Under the pieces are notes generated by a model. That model was not told the DNA's origin and ran no database searches. It was given only the letters and a program-made list of their open reading frames with translations. Below are positions 1 to 10,049 of a DNA stretch of 64,000 nucleotides, piece by piece (the stretch's first letter is position 1; the number at the start of each line of letters is the position of its first letter). The translations under genes and the position numbers were made by a program. This DNA is from Cucumibacter marinus DSM 18995 (GTDB lineage: Bacteria > Pseudomonadota > Alphaproteobacteria > Rhizobiales > Devosiaceae): the NCBI RefSeq assembly GCF_000429865.1, contig NZ_KE386979.1:127572-191571 (forward strand). Direction: 5' to 3'.

Positions 1-2038
<2,038 letters not shown>

Positions 2039-2043
2039 TTCTC

Positions 2044-2065
2044 ATTATTTGTGTCCGCAAATAAT
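2044..2065 (+). other. 23S-5S spacer hairpin
   Basis: ATTATTTG and CAAATAAT form a perfect 8-bp stem with a 6-nt loop immediately after the 23S end. Its position suggests an RNA-processing signal in the 23S-5S spacer. The structure is seen in the sequence; the processing role is inferred. Confidence 0.5.
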
Positions 2066-2124
2066 GCGTCGAGATGGTCGGAATACCCTTACGACTATGT
2101 CTTTCATGAACACTGTTTTCCGCT

Positions 2125-2243
2125 GACCTGGTGGTTATGGCGAGGTGCCCAGAACCCGATCCCATTCCGAACTCGACCGTTAAACACCTCAGCGCCGATG
2201 GTACTGCGTCTTAAGGCGTGGGAGAGTAGGTCGCCGCCAGGTC
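2125..2243 (+). rRNA. rrf: 5S ribosomal RNA
   Basis: The sequence begins GACCTGGTGG and ends CCGCCAGGTC, which pair to form the terminal helix I. The conserved loop sequences CCGATCCCATTCCGAACTCG and TGGGAGAGTAGGTCG lie between them. It follows 23S by about 85 nt, in normal operon order. No tRNA gene follows before the terminator. Confidence 0.96.
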
Positions 2244-2280
2244 TGCCGAAAACAGTATTTCTCTTTATGATCTTTGCTTT

Positions 2281-2313
2281 AAACCCCGTTGCCTCCCGGC
2301 AGCGGGGTTTTTT
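2281..2313 (+). terminator. Rho-independent terminator of the rRNA operon
   Basis: A 13-bp stem (2281-2293 with 2298-2310, one G-U pair) with a TCCC loop is followed by a T-run. It lies about 40 nt after 5S and closes the rRNA operon. Confidence 0.9.
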
Positions 2314-2418
2314 GCGTTTTGGGCCGAACTCCAGCTGTGCTTTCGCGGAAACTGCTGATGTTGCTCACTGTTTTTGATGCTAGCGGTTCTCTGAATGCGG
2401 ACGCTTCAGGGGGACAAG

Positions 2419-3810
2419 ATGCGAAGCAGCTGGTTCAATGTTTTGGTTGTGATCTGGTCGCTTTGTTTAGGTGTGCCGACCGCAATGGCCGAAGACTATC
2501 CCAATGATGAAGTCAGACTGATCGATCTCTTCATGAAGGGTGTTTCAGGTAGACTTGGTCCGGCTCGAGAGCAGGAAGTGGCAGTCGAGCTCGTCTCTAC
2601 CGGCCTTGAAGAAGCAGAATTCCTCGAGGAGTTTGCTGCCATCAATCGGGGAGAGGTATCGACGCCTTCCCCCGAGCTCATCAAAATTCTTCAGCGGGCC
2701 AGAGACGCGTGGGCGGATGTGTACCTCGTCGCACCACCAAGTGTCGGAAATGACGGCCGGTTCACTGCACTTCTTACTCTCGGGGGGCAGTATGATGATG
2801 CAATTGTAAGTTGGATGGAGTGGCAGGGCGCCGATCTGGAACCTCAGTATGCGTTTGAAGCGGCGCGCCGTCTGGCGGTCTCGAACCTCGAGGAGGCGGT
2901 GAGATGGGAGCTGACGGGACTACTCAGGCTTCAATATGAAGCGCTTCGTTGTCCCGATCCCAGCCTGGGCGATATGCCCGGTTTATGGTTACCTTTCTCT
3001 CGCACGGCCCTTATCAAGGCGCACAGCGAGGATGATTTCCGGAGGGTATTTTTGGCCACTATGAAGCAGGCCAGCGAAGATCTCGATGCCTTTGTGCCGG
3101 TTGAAATGGCTCCCTGGCAACCATGTGTCAATTCCGACCTCTATAATCGGGATCACGAGCTCCTCCGCCATAGGTGGTCAGAAGCGCACAAGCTGCTTCA
3201 GTTGGAGATGCTGGCCAGCGTGAAGGGTGAAAGGGTACCGGACCGATCCACGCGAATTGCCGAGATTTATGAATGGCCTCACGAATACCTCAAACAGCAG
3301 ATGGATGCATTTGCCTCGGACAATGTGCTGTTCGAGCATCTGAACCAAGCAGAACGAGCTGCTCGCCTCACATTGACCGATGGTGAGGACCTCTCCTGTT
3401 TCACAGAGGATACCGAAGAGGCAGAGGGATTTGTATTCATGACGGAGGACGAGGAGCGCACCGAGTTTATCGGCGTCGCTCTGGGCAACTCTGGACGCGT
3501 CCACACCATCGCGTTTCGCTATTCTGTCGCGGACACAGACAGTTGGTGGAAGGGCCCCTCGTCAATCCCAGCGTTTCTCGACGCGTTGGCGCCTGGAAGT
3601 TTTTGGGGCACCTACTGGGAACAAGGTATGTCAACCAAGGCACGCGACAGAGCAAAAGAGGCTGCGGTAAGAGGTGATCCGCCACCAGCGCCTCGTGTTG
3701 AGTCGGCGACCGCGCGGAGGCACATGATGGCTCTGCGCGTGGACCATGAAGCACAGGAGATGATTGTCAGGCTGACTGCTCGTCCCCAGTGTCAGCCAGG
3801 GGGCAGGTGA
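2419..3810 (+). CDS. Predicted secreted protein of unknown function
   Basis: 463 residues. The ATG at 2419 is chosen over the upstream in-frame ATG (2395) because AGGGGG lies at 2408-2413 and the protein then begins with a clear signal peptide (hydrophobic core VLVVIWSLCLG, likely cleavage after AMA near residue 24). The mature part is acidic and soluble, with several Cys and Trp residues and no domain I recognise. It stands alone between the rRNA terminator and rpiB. Codon use is noticeably less GC-rich than in the following genes, which may mean acquisition by transfer. Exported localisation is likely; the function is unknown. Confidence 0.7.
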   Translation: MRSSWFNVLVVIWSLCLGVPTAMAEDYPNDEVRLIDLFMKGVSGRLGPAREQEVAVELVSTGLEEAEFLEEFAAINRGEVSTPSPELIKILQRARDAWADVYLVAPPSVGNDGRFTALLTLGGQYDDAIVSWMEWQGADLEPQYAFEAARRLAVSNLEEAVRWELTGLLRLQYEALRCPDPSLGDMPGLWLPFSRTALIKAHSEDDFRRVFLATMKQASEDLDAFVPVEMAPWQPCVNSDLYNRDHELLRHRWSEAHKLLQLEMLASVKGERVPDRSTRIAEIYEWPHEYLKQQMDAFASDNVLFEHLNQAERAARLTLTDGEDLSCFTEDTEEAEGFVFMTEDEERTEFIGVALGNSGRVHTIAFRYSVADTDSWWKGPSSIPAFLDALAPGSFWGTYWEQGMSTKARDRAKEAAVRGDPPPAPRVESATARRHMMALRVDHEAQEMIVRLTARPQCQPGGR

Positions 3811-3869
3811 TACAGCGAGTTGACGCCGCAGTCAGGACCTGTAGGAAAGCGGCAGCTTTCTAAACACGG

Positions 3870-4328
3870 ATGCCTCTCATGACCGACACCAAACGCATCG
3901 TTCTTTCCAGCGATCATGCCGCCATCGAGCTGCGGCAGGCGATTGCCAAGCATATCGCTGCCGCCGGCTGGGAGGTTGTCGATATCGGACCGACGACGCC
4001 CGAAAGCACGCATTACCCGAAGCATGGTGAAGCGGCGGCGCGGAAAGTGGCGTCGGGCGATTGCGCGCTCGGGATCATTCTTTGCGGCACCGGACAGGGC
4101 ATCATGATGGCGGCCAACAAGGTGAAGGGCGTGCGCTGCGGGGTGTGTTCCGACACCTTCTCCGCCCGCATGATCCGGCAGCACAACAATGCAAATATGC
4201 TGTCCATCGGCGCGCGGGTTGTCGGCGAGGGGCTGGCGCTCGATATCGTCGATGCCTTCCTTGGCGCCGAGTTCGAAGGCGGCCGGCACGGCACGCGGGT
4301 CGACATGATCACCGCCATCGAGGACTGA
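3870..4328 (+). CDS. rpiB: Ribose-5-phosphate isomerase B
   Basis: Cytosolic isomerase that interconverts ribose 5-phosphate and ribulose 5-phosphate in the pentose phosphate pathway. About 150 residues, the normal RpiB length. Family marks are the N-terminal SSDHAA segment (phosphate/sugar binding), the catalytic-site segment GIILCGTGQGIMMAANK with its active Cys, and the C-terminal HNNANMLSIGAR segment. Two in-frame starts exist (ATG 3870 and ATG 3879) and neither has a strong ribosome-binding site; starting at 3879 gives MTDTKRIVLS, closer to typical homologues. No operon partner is evident; the next gene starts 70 nt downstream. Confidence 0.93.
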   Translation: MPLMTDTKRIVLSSDHAAIELRQAIAKHIAAAGWEVVDIGPTTPESTHYPKHGEAAARKVASGDCALGIILCGTGQGIMMAANKVKGVRCGVCSDTFSARMIRQHNNANMLSIGARVVGEGLALDIVDAFLGAEFEGGRHGTRVDMITAIED

Positions 4329-4397
4329 CGGTCGCGGACTGCTGGTCGTGCCGATGTGGGGAGGGTAATTCTCCCGGTATCGCGTTATCTTTGATCG

Positions 4398-5009
4398 ATG
4401 AGCAAAACGAGAGGCCGTCCGCCGCATGATGATGCGCTGACGCCTGCCGAGTGGCGGGTGGTCGAGGGTGTGCGGCATGGGCTCGGGGATGCGGACATTG
4501 CGCGCCGGTTGGGGGTAAGCCGCGACGCGGTGAAGTTTCACATCGGCAATGTGCTCGGCAAGCTCGATCTCGAGAGCCGCGCAGCGCTGCGGCGCTGGGA
4601 CGGCGTGAGGAAGGACAGTGCGATGAGCGGCAGTGAAGCGGCGGGCGATTTGATTGCGGGCATTGGTCAGATTGCGCGGAGCGTGACCAATCTCGGTGCG
4701 GCGGAAGCCTGGTATCGCGACGTGCTGGGATTGCCGCATCTGTTCACCATGAGCGGGATGGCTTTTTTCGATTGCGGCGGCGTGCGGCTGATGCTGAGTG
4801 AAGGTGAGGGGAATGTCTCGCTGATCTATTTTCGGGTCGCGGATATCAAGTCCGCGCTTGCCGGCCTCGAGAAGCGGGGCGCCGAGGTGATCTCGGCGCC
4901 GCACCAGATCCATGTGCATGAGGATGGCACCGAGGAATGGATGGCGTTCATCAACGATAATGAAGGCCGGCCGATCGGGTTGATGGCGACGGCAGTGCCA
5001 AACGGCTAG
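4398..5009 (+). CDS. LuxR-type helix-turn-helix fused to a VOC (glyoxalase-like) domain
   Basis: 203 residues with two parts. Residues about 13-60 form a LuxR/GerE-type HTH (LTPAEWRVVEGV, then GDADIARRLGVSRDAVKFHI). Residues about 85-200 form a vicinal-oxygen-chelate domain (ARSVTNLGAAEAWYRDVLGL at its start, DNEGRPIGLM at its end). The architecture suggests a transcription factor whose VOC domain senses a small molecule, or an enzyme that controls its own expression; both are inference. There is no receiver domain and no obvious signal sequence. The facing EamA transporter gene ends 7 nt downstream on the other strand. Confidence 0.8.
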   Translation: MSKTRGRPPHDDALTPAEWRVVEGVRHGLGDADIARRLGVSRDAVKFHIGNVLGKLDLESRAALRRWDGVRKDSAMSGSEAAGDLIAGIGQIARSVTNLGAAEAWYRDVLGLPHLFTMSGMAFFDCGGVRLMLSEGEGNVSLIYFRVADIKSALAGLEKRGAEVISAPHQIHVHEDGTEEWMAFINDNEGRPIGLMATAVPNG

Positions 5010-5015
5010 CCCCGG

Positions 5016-5882
5016 TCAGGCGAAGCGCTTGGCGCCGGCGACACACAAGACGATAAAGCCTGCGGCCAGTATCATCGGCAGTTCCACGGCTTCATGAAGC
5101 ACAAGCGCCGCGAGTACGAGGCTCATGAAGGGTTGCAGGAGCTGGAGCTGGCTGACCCCGGTGATGCCGCCCAGCGCCAGGCCGCGATACCAGAAGACGA
5201 AACCCAGAAGCATCGAGAAGACCGACACATAGCCCAGGCCCATCCAGGCCGGGGTGGCGATGACCTGCCAGTCTTCGGGCCGCGTCACCGCAGCCAGCAG
5301 CAGGACGAAGGGCAGCGACAGCACCAGCGCCCAGCAGATCACCTGCCAGCCGCCCATCTTTCGCGACAGGATCGCCCCTTCGGCATAACCCGGTCCGCAT
5401 ACTGCGACCGCTGCCAGCATGAAAAGATCGCCGGTGAGCGAGCCATCGCCACCCCGGGTAAGGGCAAAGACAGCGACGCCCGCTGCACCGGCCAGGGAAA
5501 ACAGCCAAAAGACGGGATGGGGAGTTTCTCCGCCGCGCAGAGAGCCGAATATGGCTGTTGTCAGGGGAAGCAGGCCGACAAAGACGGTTGCCCGGGCTGC
5601 GGTGTTGTGTTCGAGGGCGAGTGCGGTCAGTAGCGGAAAGCCGACAACGGCTCCGAGCGCGACGACGACCAGCGACAGAAAATCGCCACGCGAAGGCATG
5701 GCCTGCCGCAAGAGGCCGAGCGCCAGACCGCCGATCAGGGCGGCGATCACGGTGCGGGCCGCGGTGAGAAAGACCGGGTCAAAACCGCCAATGGCCACGC
5801 GGGTCGCCGGCAGGGTGCCGGAGAATATGAGGATGCCCAGAAGTCCGCTGCCCCAACCAATTGCCGATTTGTCCACGATCAC
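5016..5882 (-). CDS. EamA/DMT-family transporter
   Basis: 288-residue, strongly hydrophobic protein with the duplicated five-helix layout of the drug/metabolite transporter superfamily, about ten membrane segments. Typical EamA features include the N-terminal FSGTLPATRVAIGGFDP segment and the C-terminal LQLLQPFMSLVLAALVLHE segment. It probably exports an amino acid or other small metabolite across the inner membrane. It is divergent from a MocR-type regulator gene whose promoter region it shares, which suggests that the regulator controls it. The substrate cannot be told from sequence. Confidence 0.88.
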   Translation of the reverse strand: MIVDKSAIGWGSGLLGILIFSGTLPATRVAIGGFDPVFLTAARTVIAALIGGLALGLLRQAMPSRGDFLSLVVVALGAVVGFPLLTALALEHNTAARATVFVGLLPLTTAIFGSLRGGETPHPVFWLFSLAGAAGVAVFALTRGGDGSLTGDLFMLAAVAVCGPGYAEGAILSRKMGGWQVICWALVLSLPFVLLLAAVTRPEDWQVIATPAWMGLGYVSVFSMLLGFVFWYRGLALGGITGVSQLQLLQPFMSLVLAALVLHEAVELPMILAAGFIVLCVAGAKRFA

Positions 5883-5931
5883 CTCCGCGATAACGGGCCC
5901 TTGCTAGCGCGGGGGATAGTGGTCTAACCAG

Positions 5932-5963
5932 ATACAGATCGATACAATAGAGACAAACTGTAT
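5932..5963. promoter_or_regulatory. Candidate MocR-type operator in the divergent intergenic region
   Basis: Two ATACA direct repeats spaced 10 bp apart (ATACAGATCG at 5932 and ATACAATAG at 5942) are followed by CTGTAT (5958-5963), which is inverted relative to ATACAG. MocR/PdxR-type regulators are known to bind direct repeats in divergent promoters. The site sits between the EamA gene start (5882) and the regulator start (5999). Confidence 0.45.
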
Positions 5964-5998
5964 TGGTGCGCATGCAGGTACAATCGGGAGGCGGGGCC

Positions 5999-7402
5999 AT
6001 GGCGATGCTGGATGGCGAAGCAGGCGGGGCGCGGATGCGGGCCGTGATGGAAGCCATCGAGCGGCGGATTGCGAGCCGGGCCGTCTCTGCCGGGGACAAG
6101 CTGCCCTCGATCCGGCGCTTTGCCGAGACGATGAATGTGTCGCCCTCAACGGTGGTTGCGGCCTATGACCAGCTTGTGGCTGACGGGGTGATCACCGCCC
6201 GGCGCGGGGCGGGGTTCTTTGTGGCCGATGCCGTGAAACCCTTTGCGCTTGCTGAGACGGGGCCGGCCGTCGAACGCGAGATCGATCCGTTCTGGGTGGC
6301 CCGGCAATCGCTCGATGCCGATCCGCAGGCGCCGAAGCCGGGCTGCGGGTGGATGCCCGCGGACTGGATGCCGATCGATGCCCTTCGGCGCGCCGTGCGG
6401 CGGCTGGCGCGGACCGAGGCGGAGGTGCTGGTCGATTATGGCAGCACGCGCGGCCCGGAGAATTTGCGCAAATTGCTGGCGCGGCAATTCGCCGAGGAAG
6501 GACTGTCGGCGAACCCGGAACAGATCCTTTTGACCGCGGCAGGCACGCAGTCGATCGATCTGATCTGCCGGTACTTTCTCAAGCCCGGGGACACGGTGGT
6601 TGTCGATGATCCGTGTTACTTCAATTTCCATGCGCTGTTGCGCGCCCATCAGGTGAAGATCGTGGGCGTGCCGGCGCTGCAAACCGGGCCGGACTGCGAG
6701 GCCTTCGAGGCGGTGCTCACCCGGCACAAGCCGAAGCTTTATATCACCACTTCGGCGCCACAGAACCCGACCGGGGCGAGCCCGACCCCGCCCACGGTGC
6801 ACCGGCTGCTGTCGCTGGCGGCGGCGCATGACCTGATCATCGTTGAAGACGCGATCTTTGCCGGGTTCGAACCCGATGCGGCGCCGGGCCTCGCCGTGCT
6901 GGACGGGCTCGACCGGGTGGTGCGGATCGGCAGTTTTTCCAAAACGCTCTCGGCTTCGGTGCGATGCGGGTTCATTGCGGCGCGGCCCGACTGGATCGAG
7001 GGGTTGATCGATCTGCAGGTCGCCACCCATTTCGGCGGACCAAGTCCGGTGGCGGCGGAGCTGGTGTTCGGCAGCCTCAGCGACGGCAGCTACCGCAAGC
7101 ATATGGAGGCGCTGCGCCTGCGGCTGGCAAAACGCCGGCGGGAGGTCGCCGCCCGGCTTTCCGATATCGGGATCGAAGCCTGGTTGATGCCGAAAGGCGG
7201 GTTTTATCTCTGGTGCCGATTGCCTGAGGGTACGGATTCGGCCCTGGTGGCCCGACGGGCATTGGAGGACGGGCTGGTGCTTGGGCCCGGCAATGTCTTC
7301 TCGGTGTCCCAGGGGTTGAGCGAATTCATGCGCTTCAATGTCAGCCAGATGCACGGACCCGGCATTTACCGCCGGATCGCCCGGGCACTTGAGACGCGCT
7401 AA
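5999..7402 (+). CDS. MocR/PdxR-family regulator (GntR HTH plus aminotransferase-like domain)
   Basis: 467 residues from ATG 5999, preferred because GGAG at 5987-5990 is well spaced; upstream TTG/GTG/ATG starts (5963-5972) would overlap the candidate operator. The N-terminal winged helix is of GntR type (DKLPSIRRFAETMNVSPSTV, residues about 30-80). A fold-type I aminotransferase domain follows, with the PLP-binding lysine in GSFSKTLSASVRCG and with TTSAPQNPTGASPTPP typical of MocR proteins. Members usually bind PLP or a PLP-amino acid aldimine and control a neighbouring transporter or enzyme. Its divergent EamA partner is the likely target. It overlaps the convergent MarR gene by 4 nt. Confidence 0.92.
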   Translation: MAMLDGEAGGARMRAVMEAIERRIASRAVSAGDKLPSIRRFAETMNVSPSTVVAAYDQLVADGVITARRGAGFFVADAVKPFALAETGPAVEREIDPFWVARQSLDADPQAPKPGCGWMPADWMPIDALRRAVRRLARTEAEVLVDYGSTRGPENLRKLLARQFAEEGLSANPEQILLTAAGTQSIDLICRYFLKPGDTVVVDDPCYFNFHALLRAHQVKIVGVPALQTGPDCEAFEAVLTRHKPKLYITTSAPQNPTGASPTPPTVHRLLSLAAAHDLIIVEDAIFAGFEPDAAPGLAVLDGLDRVVRIGSFSKTLSASVRCGFIAARPDWIEGLIDLQVATHFGGPSPVAAELVFGSLSDGSYRKHMEALRLRLAKRRREVAARLSDIGIEAWLMPKGGFYLWCRLPEGTDSALVARRALEDGLVLGPGNVFSVSQGLSEFMRFNVSQMHGPGIYRRIARALETR

Positions 7403-7857
7403 GCCTTGCCGCCCTCGAGATTCTCGGTCATGCGGCGCAGAACCGACAGGGCGGTATCGATATCCTCAGGATCGATGCCGGCACTGGCCTTTTCGAGCAG
7501 CGGGTGGACGGCGCCGAGCACCGGCGCCTTCAGCGCCTCGCCTTCCGGGGTGAGCGCGATCAGCACCTGCCGGCGATCCTCGGGATTGTCGGCGCGGGCG
7601 AGGTAACCCTTCTTCACGAGCCGATCGACGAGCCGTGTGACGGTGGTGCGGTCCTTGAGGGTCTTCTTTGCCAGCGGCCCCATGGGCAGGGCGCCCTCTC
7701 GCCAGATGACCATCAACAGCGCCCATTCCTCCGCCGACAAATCCTGTCCTGACGCCTTGAACCGTTCCTGCACTTCGTTGCGCAGAAGGAAGGACAAGCG
7801 ATTCACCCAGTGCTCGATGCGTTCCTCGAATGCGAACAATGACGACTCCCGCGACAT
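7399..7857 (-). CDS. MarR-family transcriptional regulator
   Basis: 152 residues from the ATG at 7857, chosen because a start further upstream (7887) would place the operator inside the gene. The winged-helix core is clear: LSAEEWALLMVIWREG, then LAKKTLKDRTTVTRLVDRLV (recognition helix) and the wing RADNPEDRRQVLIALTPEG. MarR proteins are dimeric repressors relieved by phenolic or other small ligands. The divergent gene at 7919 is the likely target, with a perfect palindrome between them. The 3' end overlaps the MocR gene by 4 nt on the opposite strand. Confidence 0.93.
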   Translation of the reverse strand: MSRESSLFAFEERIEHWVNRLSFLLRNEVQERFKASGQDLSAEEWALLMVIWREGALPMGPLAKKTLKDRTTVTRLVDRLVKKGYLARADNPEDRRQVLIALTPEGEALKAPVLGAVHPLLEKASAGIDPEDIDTALSVLRRMTENLEGGKA

Positions 7858-7861
7858 GGTA

Positions 7862-7890
7862 TTGACAGTTATGTGTATATAGCACATATT
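7862..7890 (+). promoter_or_regulatory. Promoter with overlapping palindromic MarR operator
   Basis: TTGACA (7862-7867), a 17-nt spacer and CATATT (7885-7890) form a sigma-70-type promoter towards the gene at 7919. The 19-bp palindrome TATGTGTATATAGCACATA (7870-7888; TATGTG/CACATA arms) covers the spacer and -10. Occupancy by the divergent MarR protein would block this promoter and probably the regulator's own. Confidence 0.6.
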
Positions 7891-7918
7891 GCTGTTAGCA
7901 CATTATGGAGTACCGATC

Positions 7919-8692
7919 ATGGACGTGCAACAGACAAACGACGCCGATCTGACCCTTGTGGGACCGAAGGACCGCTTTCCCAAGGTCACGCTGATGGAAC
8001 CGGTGGCGTCCGGCTATGTGCTCCTCGCGGCGGAAATCGATCACCGCCCGCCCGTGGGATACTTCATCGAAAGCGCGAGGAAGAAGCGGGCCATCGAAAT
8101 CGCGAAGGCCTTCGCCAGCGAGATCGTAAGCCTGCCCGACGTGCGCGAGGCGGTGGCCTTCAAGACCCTGATCGCGCCGCCGGGGCGCGGGGAACTGCTC
8201 AAGCGCCGGCCGAATGTCGATGTGGCGAAATACGATCTCGTGCTGCTGATCGAATGCGAGACGCCGGAGGCGGCGCAGGCGCTCAAGGCTGGTGAACGGT
8301 TCGGGGAATTGCTCAAGCAAATCGAAGCGCTGAGCGAGAAGACGCTGGTGCTGGCAGCGCGCAATGCGCGGCGGATCGGGCCGGTCGACCACAGCCGCGA
8401 CGGGGTGTTTTTGTTCAACTATTTCTATGCCGACAGCCTTCAGCAGAATCTGGGGATCTGGGAATACACCGCCGGCTGGTTCGAAGACCAGACCGGGCTC
8501 GACAATTCGACGCTGATGTTGCCCGAACCGGGCTCGGAGACCGATTTCACCATCATCAATCACTGCCGCTGGAACGGGCTGCTGGACATCATGCCGTCGC
8601 TGATTTTCAAGCCAAGCTTCCGCTCGTTCGTGCTCGACAATTTCGAAGCGAATGATACGGCCGCCAGCCCGATCCTCTACCGGTTGGCCTGA
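7919..8692 (+). CDS. Conserved-looking protein of unknown function under MarR control
   Basis: 257 residues from ATG 7919, with GGAG at 7906-7909. No signal peptide or membrane segment is visible; it looks like a soluble cytoplasmic protein of mixed alpha/beta content. I do not recognise the family. Features include an N-terminal PKDRFPKVTLMEPVASGYV segment, a basic SARKKRAIEIAKAF helix, and an aromatic-rich C-terminal half (FLFNYFYADSLQQNLGIWEY, then FTIINHCRWNGLLDIMPSL). The divergent MarR regulator and operator suggest induction by a small molecule or stress. Its end overlaps the convergent HhH-like gene by 16 nt. Confidence 0.75.
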   Translation: MDVQQTNDADLTLVGPKDRFPKVTLMEPVASGYVLLAAEIDHRPPVGYFIESARKKRAIEIAKAFASEIVSLPDVREAVAFKTLIAPPGRGELLKRRPNVDVAKYDLVLLIECETPEAAQALKAGERFGELLKQIEALSEKTLVLAARNARRIGPVDHSRDGVFLFNYFYADSLQQNLGIWEYTAGWFEDQTGLDNSTLMLPEPGSETDFTIINHCRWNGLLDIMPSLIFKPSFRSFVLDNFEANDTAASPILYRLA

Positions 8693-8886
8693 TCGTCATC
8701 GGCAAAGGCGAGGCCGTGTTCGGCAAGAACGGGTTCGAGGATGCGGATGGCCTGTGGACCGAAACCATGGAGCGCCAGTAGTTCGGCGCGGCTTTTGCCA
8801 GCCACCCCTTCAAGGGTTGTGACCCCAATCGAAGTGAGGGCGCGCATGGCCGGCTTCGAGATCCTGGGCAAGGGTGTGTCGGTCAT
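8677..8886 (-). CDS. Small helix-hairpin-helix-like protein
   Basis: 69 residues. The segment ALTSIGVTTLEGVAGKSRAELLALHGFGPQAIRILEPVLAEHGL matches the layout of small DNA-binding proteins related to the C-terminal domain of RNA polymerase alpha (two HhH-like motifs). The function is not known; a nucleic-acid-binding role is inferred. It runs convergently into the preceding gene with a 16-nt overlap. Confidence 0.7.
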   Translation of the reverse strand: MTDTPLPRISKPAMRALTSIGVTTLEGVAGKSRAELLALHGFGPQAIRILEPVLAEHGLAFADDDQANR

Positions 8887-8931
8887 GCTGGACCTCCGGT
8901 TGGTCGCATCCTGCCTCGCCTGAGCCCAAAG

Positions 8932-8957
8932 AAAAAGGGCCGGCGATGTGCCGGCCC
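8932..8957 (-). terminator. Rho-independent terminator
   Basis: GGGCCGGC (8937-8944) pairs with GCCGGCCC (8950-8957) around a 5-nt loop. On the minus strand the stem is followed by TTTTT (complement of 8932-8936). It lies about 35 nt after the stop of the VOC gene and should end the DUF4199-VOC transcript. Confidence 0.8.
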
Positions 8958-8990
8958 GCCTGATTGCGATGTGATCGGGCTTGGTCCCTG

Positions 8991-9362
8991 TCAGCGGTGC
9001 TGGTCGAACAGGATCGGGTTGCCGTCCGGATCGGTGATGACAAAGCTCGCCGGACCGGTCGTTGATTCATCGGCTTCGCTGTCGAAGGCGATACCCTTTT
9101 CGCGGAAGCGTTTCTGGATGTCGCGGACGTCTTCAAAGCTGTCGAGCGGTTCGGCTTTCGGCCCCCAGCCAGGATTGAAGGTCAGGATGTTCTTGTCGAA
9201 CATGCCCTGGAACAGGCCGATGGTGACATCGCCATTGGTCATGATCAGCCAGTTCTCGTCGAGCACGCCGCCCATATCCGAGAAGCCGAGCTTCTCATAG
9301 AAGGCGCGCGATGCCTTGATGTCCTTGACGGCAAGGCTGAGGGAAAACACTCCGAGGCTCAT
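8991..9362 (-). CDS. VOC-family (glyoxalase-like) protein
   Basis: 123 residues, a single vicinal-oxygen-chelate domain. The start is typical (FSLSLAVKDIKASRAFYEKL), as is the C-terminal FVITDPDGNPILFDQH segment. Such proteins include bleomycin-type binding proteins, dioxygenases and glyoxalases; the substrate cannot be assigned. The gene lies 30 nt downstream of the DUF4199 gene in the same direction and is followed by a terminator, so the two are probably co-transcribed. Confidence 0.9.
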   Translation of the reverse strand: MSLGVFSLSLAVKDIKASRAFYEKLGFSDMGGVLDENWLIMTNGDVTIGLFQGMFDKNILTFNPGWGPKAEPLDSFEDVRDIQKRFREKGIAFDSEADESTTGPASFVITDPDGNPILFDQHR

Positions 9363-9392
9363 TCTCGGTCTCCTTGTGGTTGAACAATGAAA

Positions 9393-9920
9393 TCAGGCGC
9401 GGGCGGCGGGGCCGCGGGTGCGCAACAGGCCGGCCGAGACCAGTGCGACCAGAAATCCGACAGGAAAAATCTCGGAAAAGGTGATCGGCAACCGGAAGAA
9501 GGGATTGGCATATTGCTCGACCATCGCCGCCATCTCGTCTCGCTTGGCGGCGAGTTCCTCGGCGCTGGCGCCCGCATTCTCGGCCTCGGCGATCATCGCT
9601 GCCGTATAGGTTTCGATGAAGGCGCTGCCGGTGAAAGCCAGATAGATCTCCCAAACCAGCACATAGATGAGGCTCGCCACCACAGCGATAGTGACGCCAA
9701 GACCCAGGGCCTTTTTGAAGCTGATAACACCCCCCTGGTCGATATCGCGATACCGGCGGGTTCCGAAATAGATGAGCGACAGCGCCAGCAGCATGACGAG
9801 GTAGCCGAACCATTGGGACATGCCCACGCCTTCGCCGCCCGCGGCGGTCATCACACCAAGCATGACGACAATGGTGATGAAGCCGGCGATGCCACCATAG
9901 ACAAGACCGTATCTGAGCAT
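9393..9920 (-). CDS. DUF4199 membrane protein
   Basis: 175 residues with four hydrophobic segments (near residues 7-28, 38-55, 72-100 and 148-165). The central FGTRRYRDIDQGGVISFKKA motif identifies the DUF4199 family, which is of unknown function. A long charged loop (AEAENAGASAEELAAKRDEM) sits before the last helix. Its promoter region carries a palindrome (9987-10005) sharing the half-site ATTCACCC with one in front of the DUF1761 gene, so both are probable targets of the LuxR-type regulator encoded between them. Confidence 0.85.
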   Translation of the reverse strand: MLRYGLVYGGIAGFITIVVMLGVMTAAGGEGVGMSQWFGYLVMLLALSLIYFGTRRYRDIDQGGVISFKKALGLGVTIAVVASLIYVLVWEIYLAFTGSAFIETYTAAMIAEAENAGASAEELAAKRDEMAAMVEQYANPFFRLPITFSEIFPVGFLVALVSAGLLRTRGPAARA

Positions 9921-9986
9921 GGCCCCGATCCCTTTTCCTCAAAGGTGAAACTGGGACCAGCCTAACCGCGAAGCGCCATGCGGCCT

Positions 9987-10005
9987 ATTACCCAAAGGGG
10001 TGAAT
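9987..10005. promoter_or_regulatory. Candidate LuxR-type operator upstream of the DUF4199 gene
   Basis: ATTACCCAAAGGGGTGAAT is an imperfect palindrome whose right arm GGGTGAAT is the reverse complement of the left arm ATTCACCC of the site at 10558-10577. It lies 67-85 bp before the DUF4199 start codon. Confidence 0.5.
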
Positions 10006-10049
10006 CGGCGGTTTTGGGCCGTTTGGCGGGCCGGTCGGTCCTGACTCAG

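Noticed and set aside
3792-4919. 375-residue minus-strand ORF opposite rpiB
   Set aside because: It is antisense to rpiB and the HTH-VOC gene, is His/Pro/Arg-rich and low-complexity in character, and has no recognisable domain.
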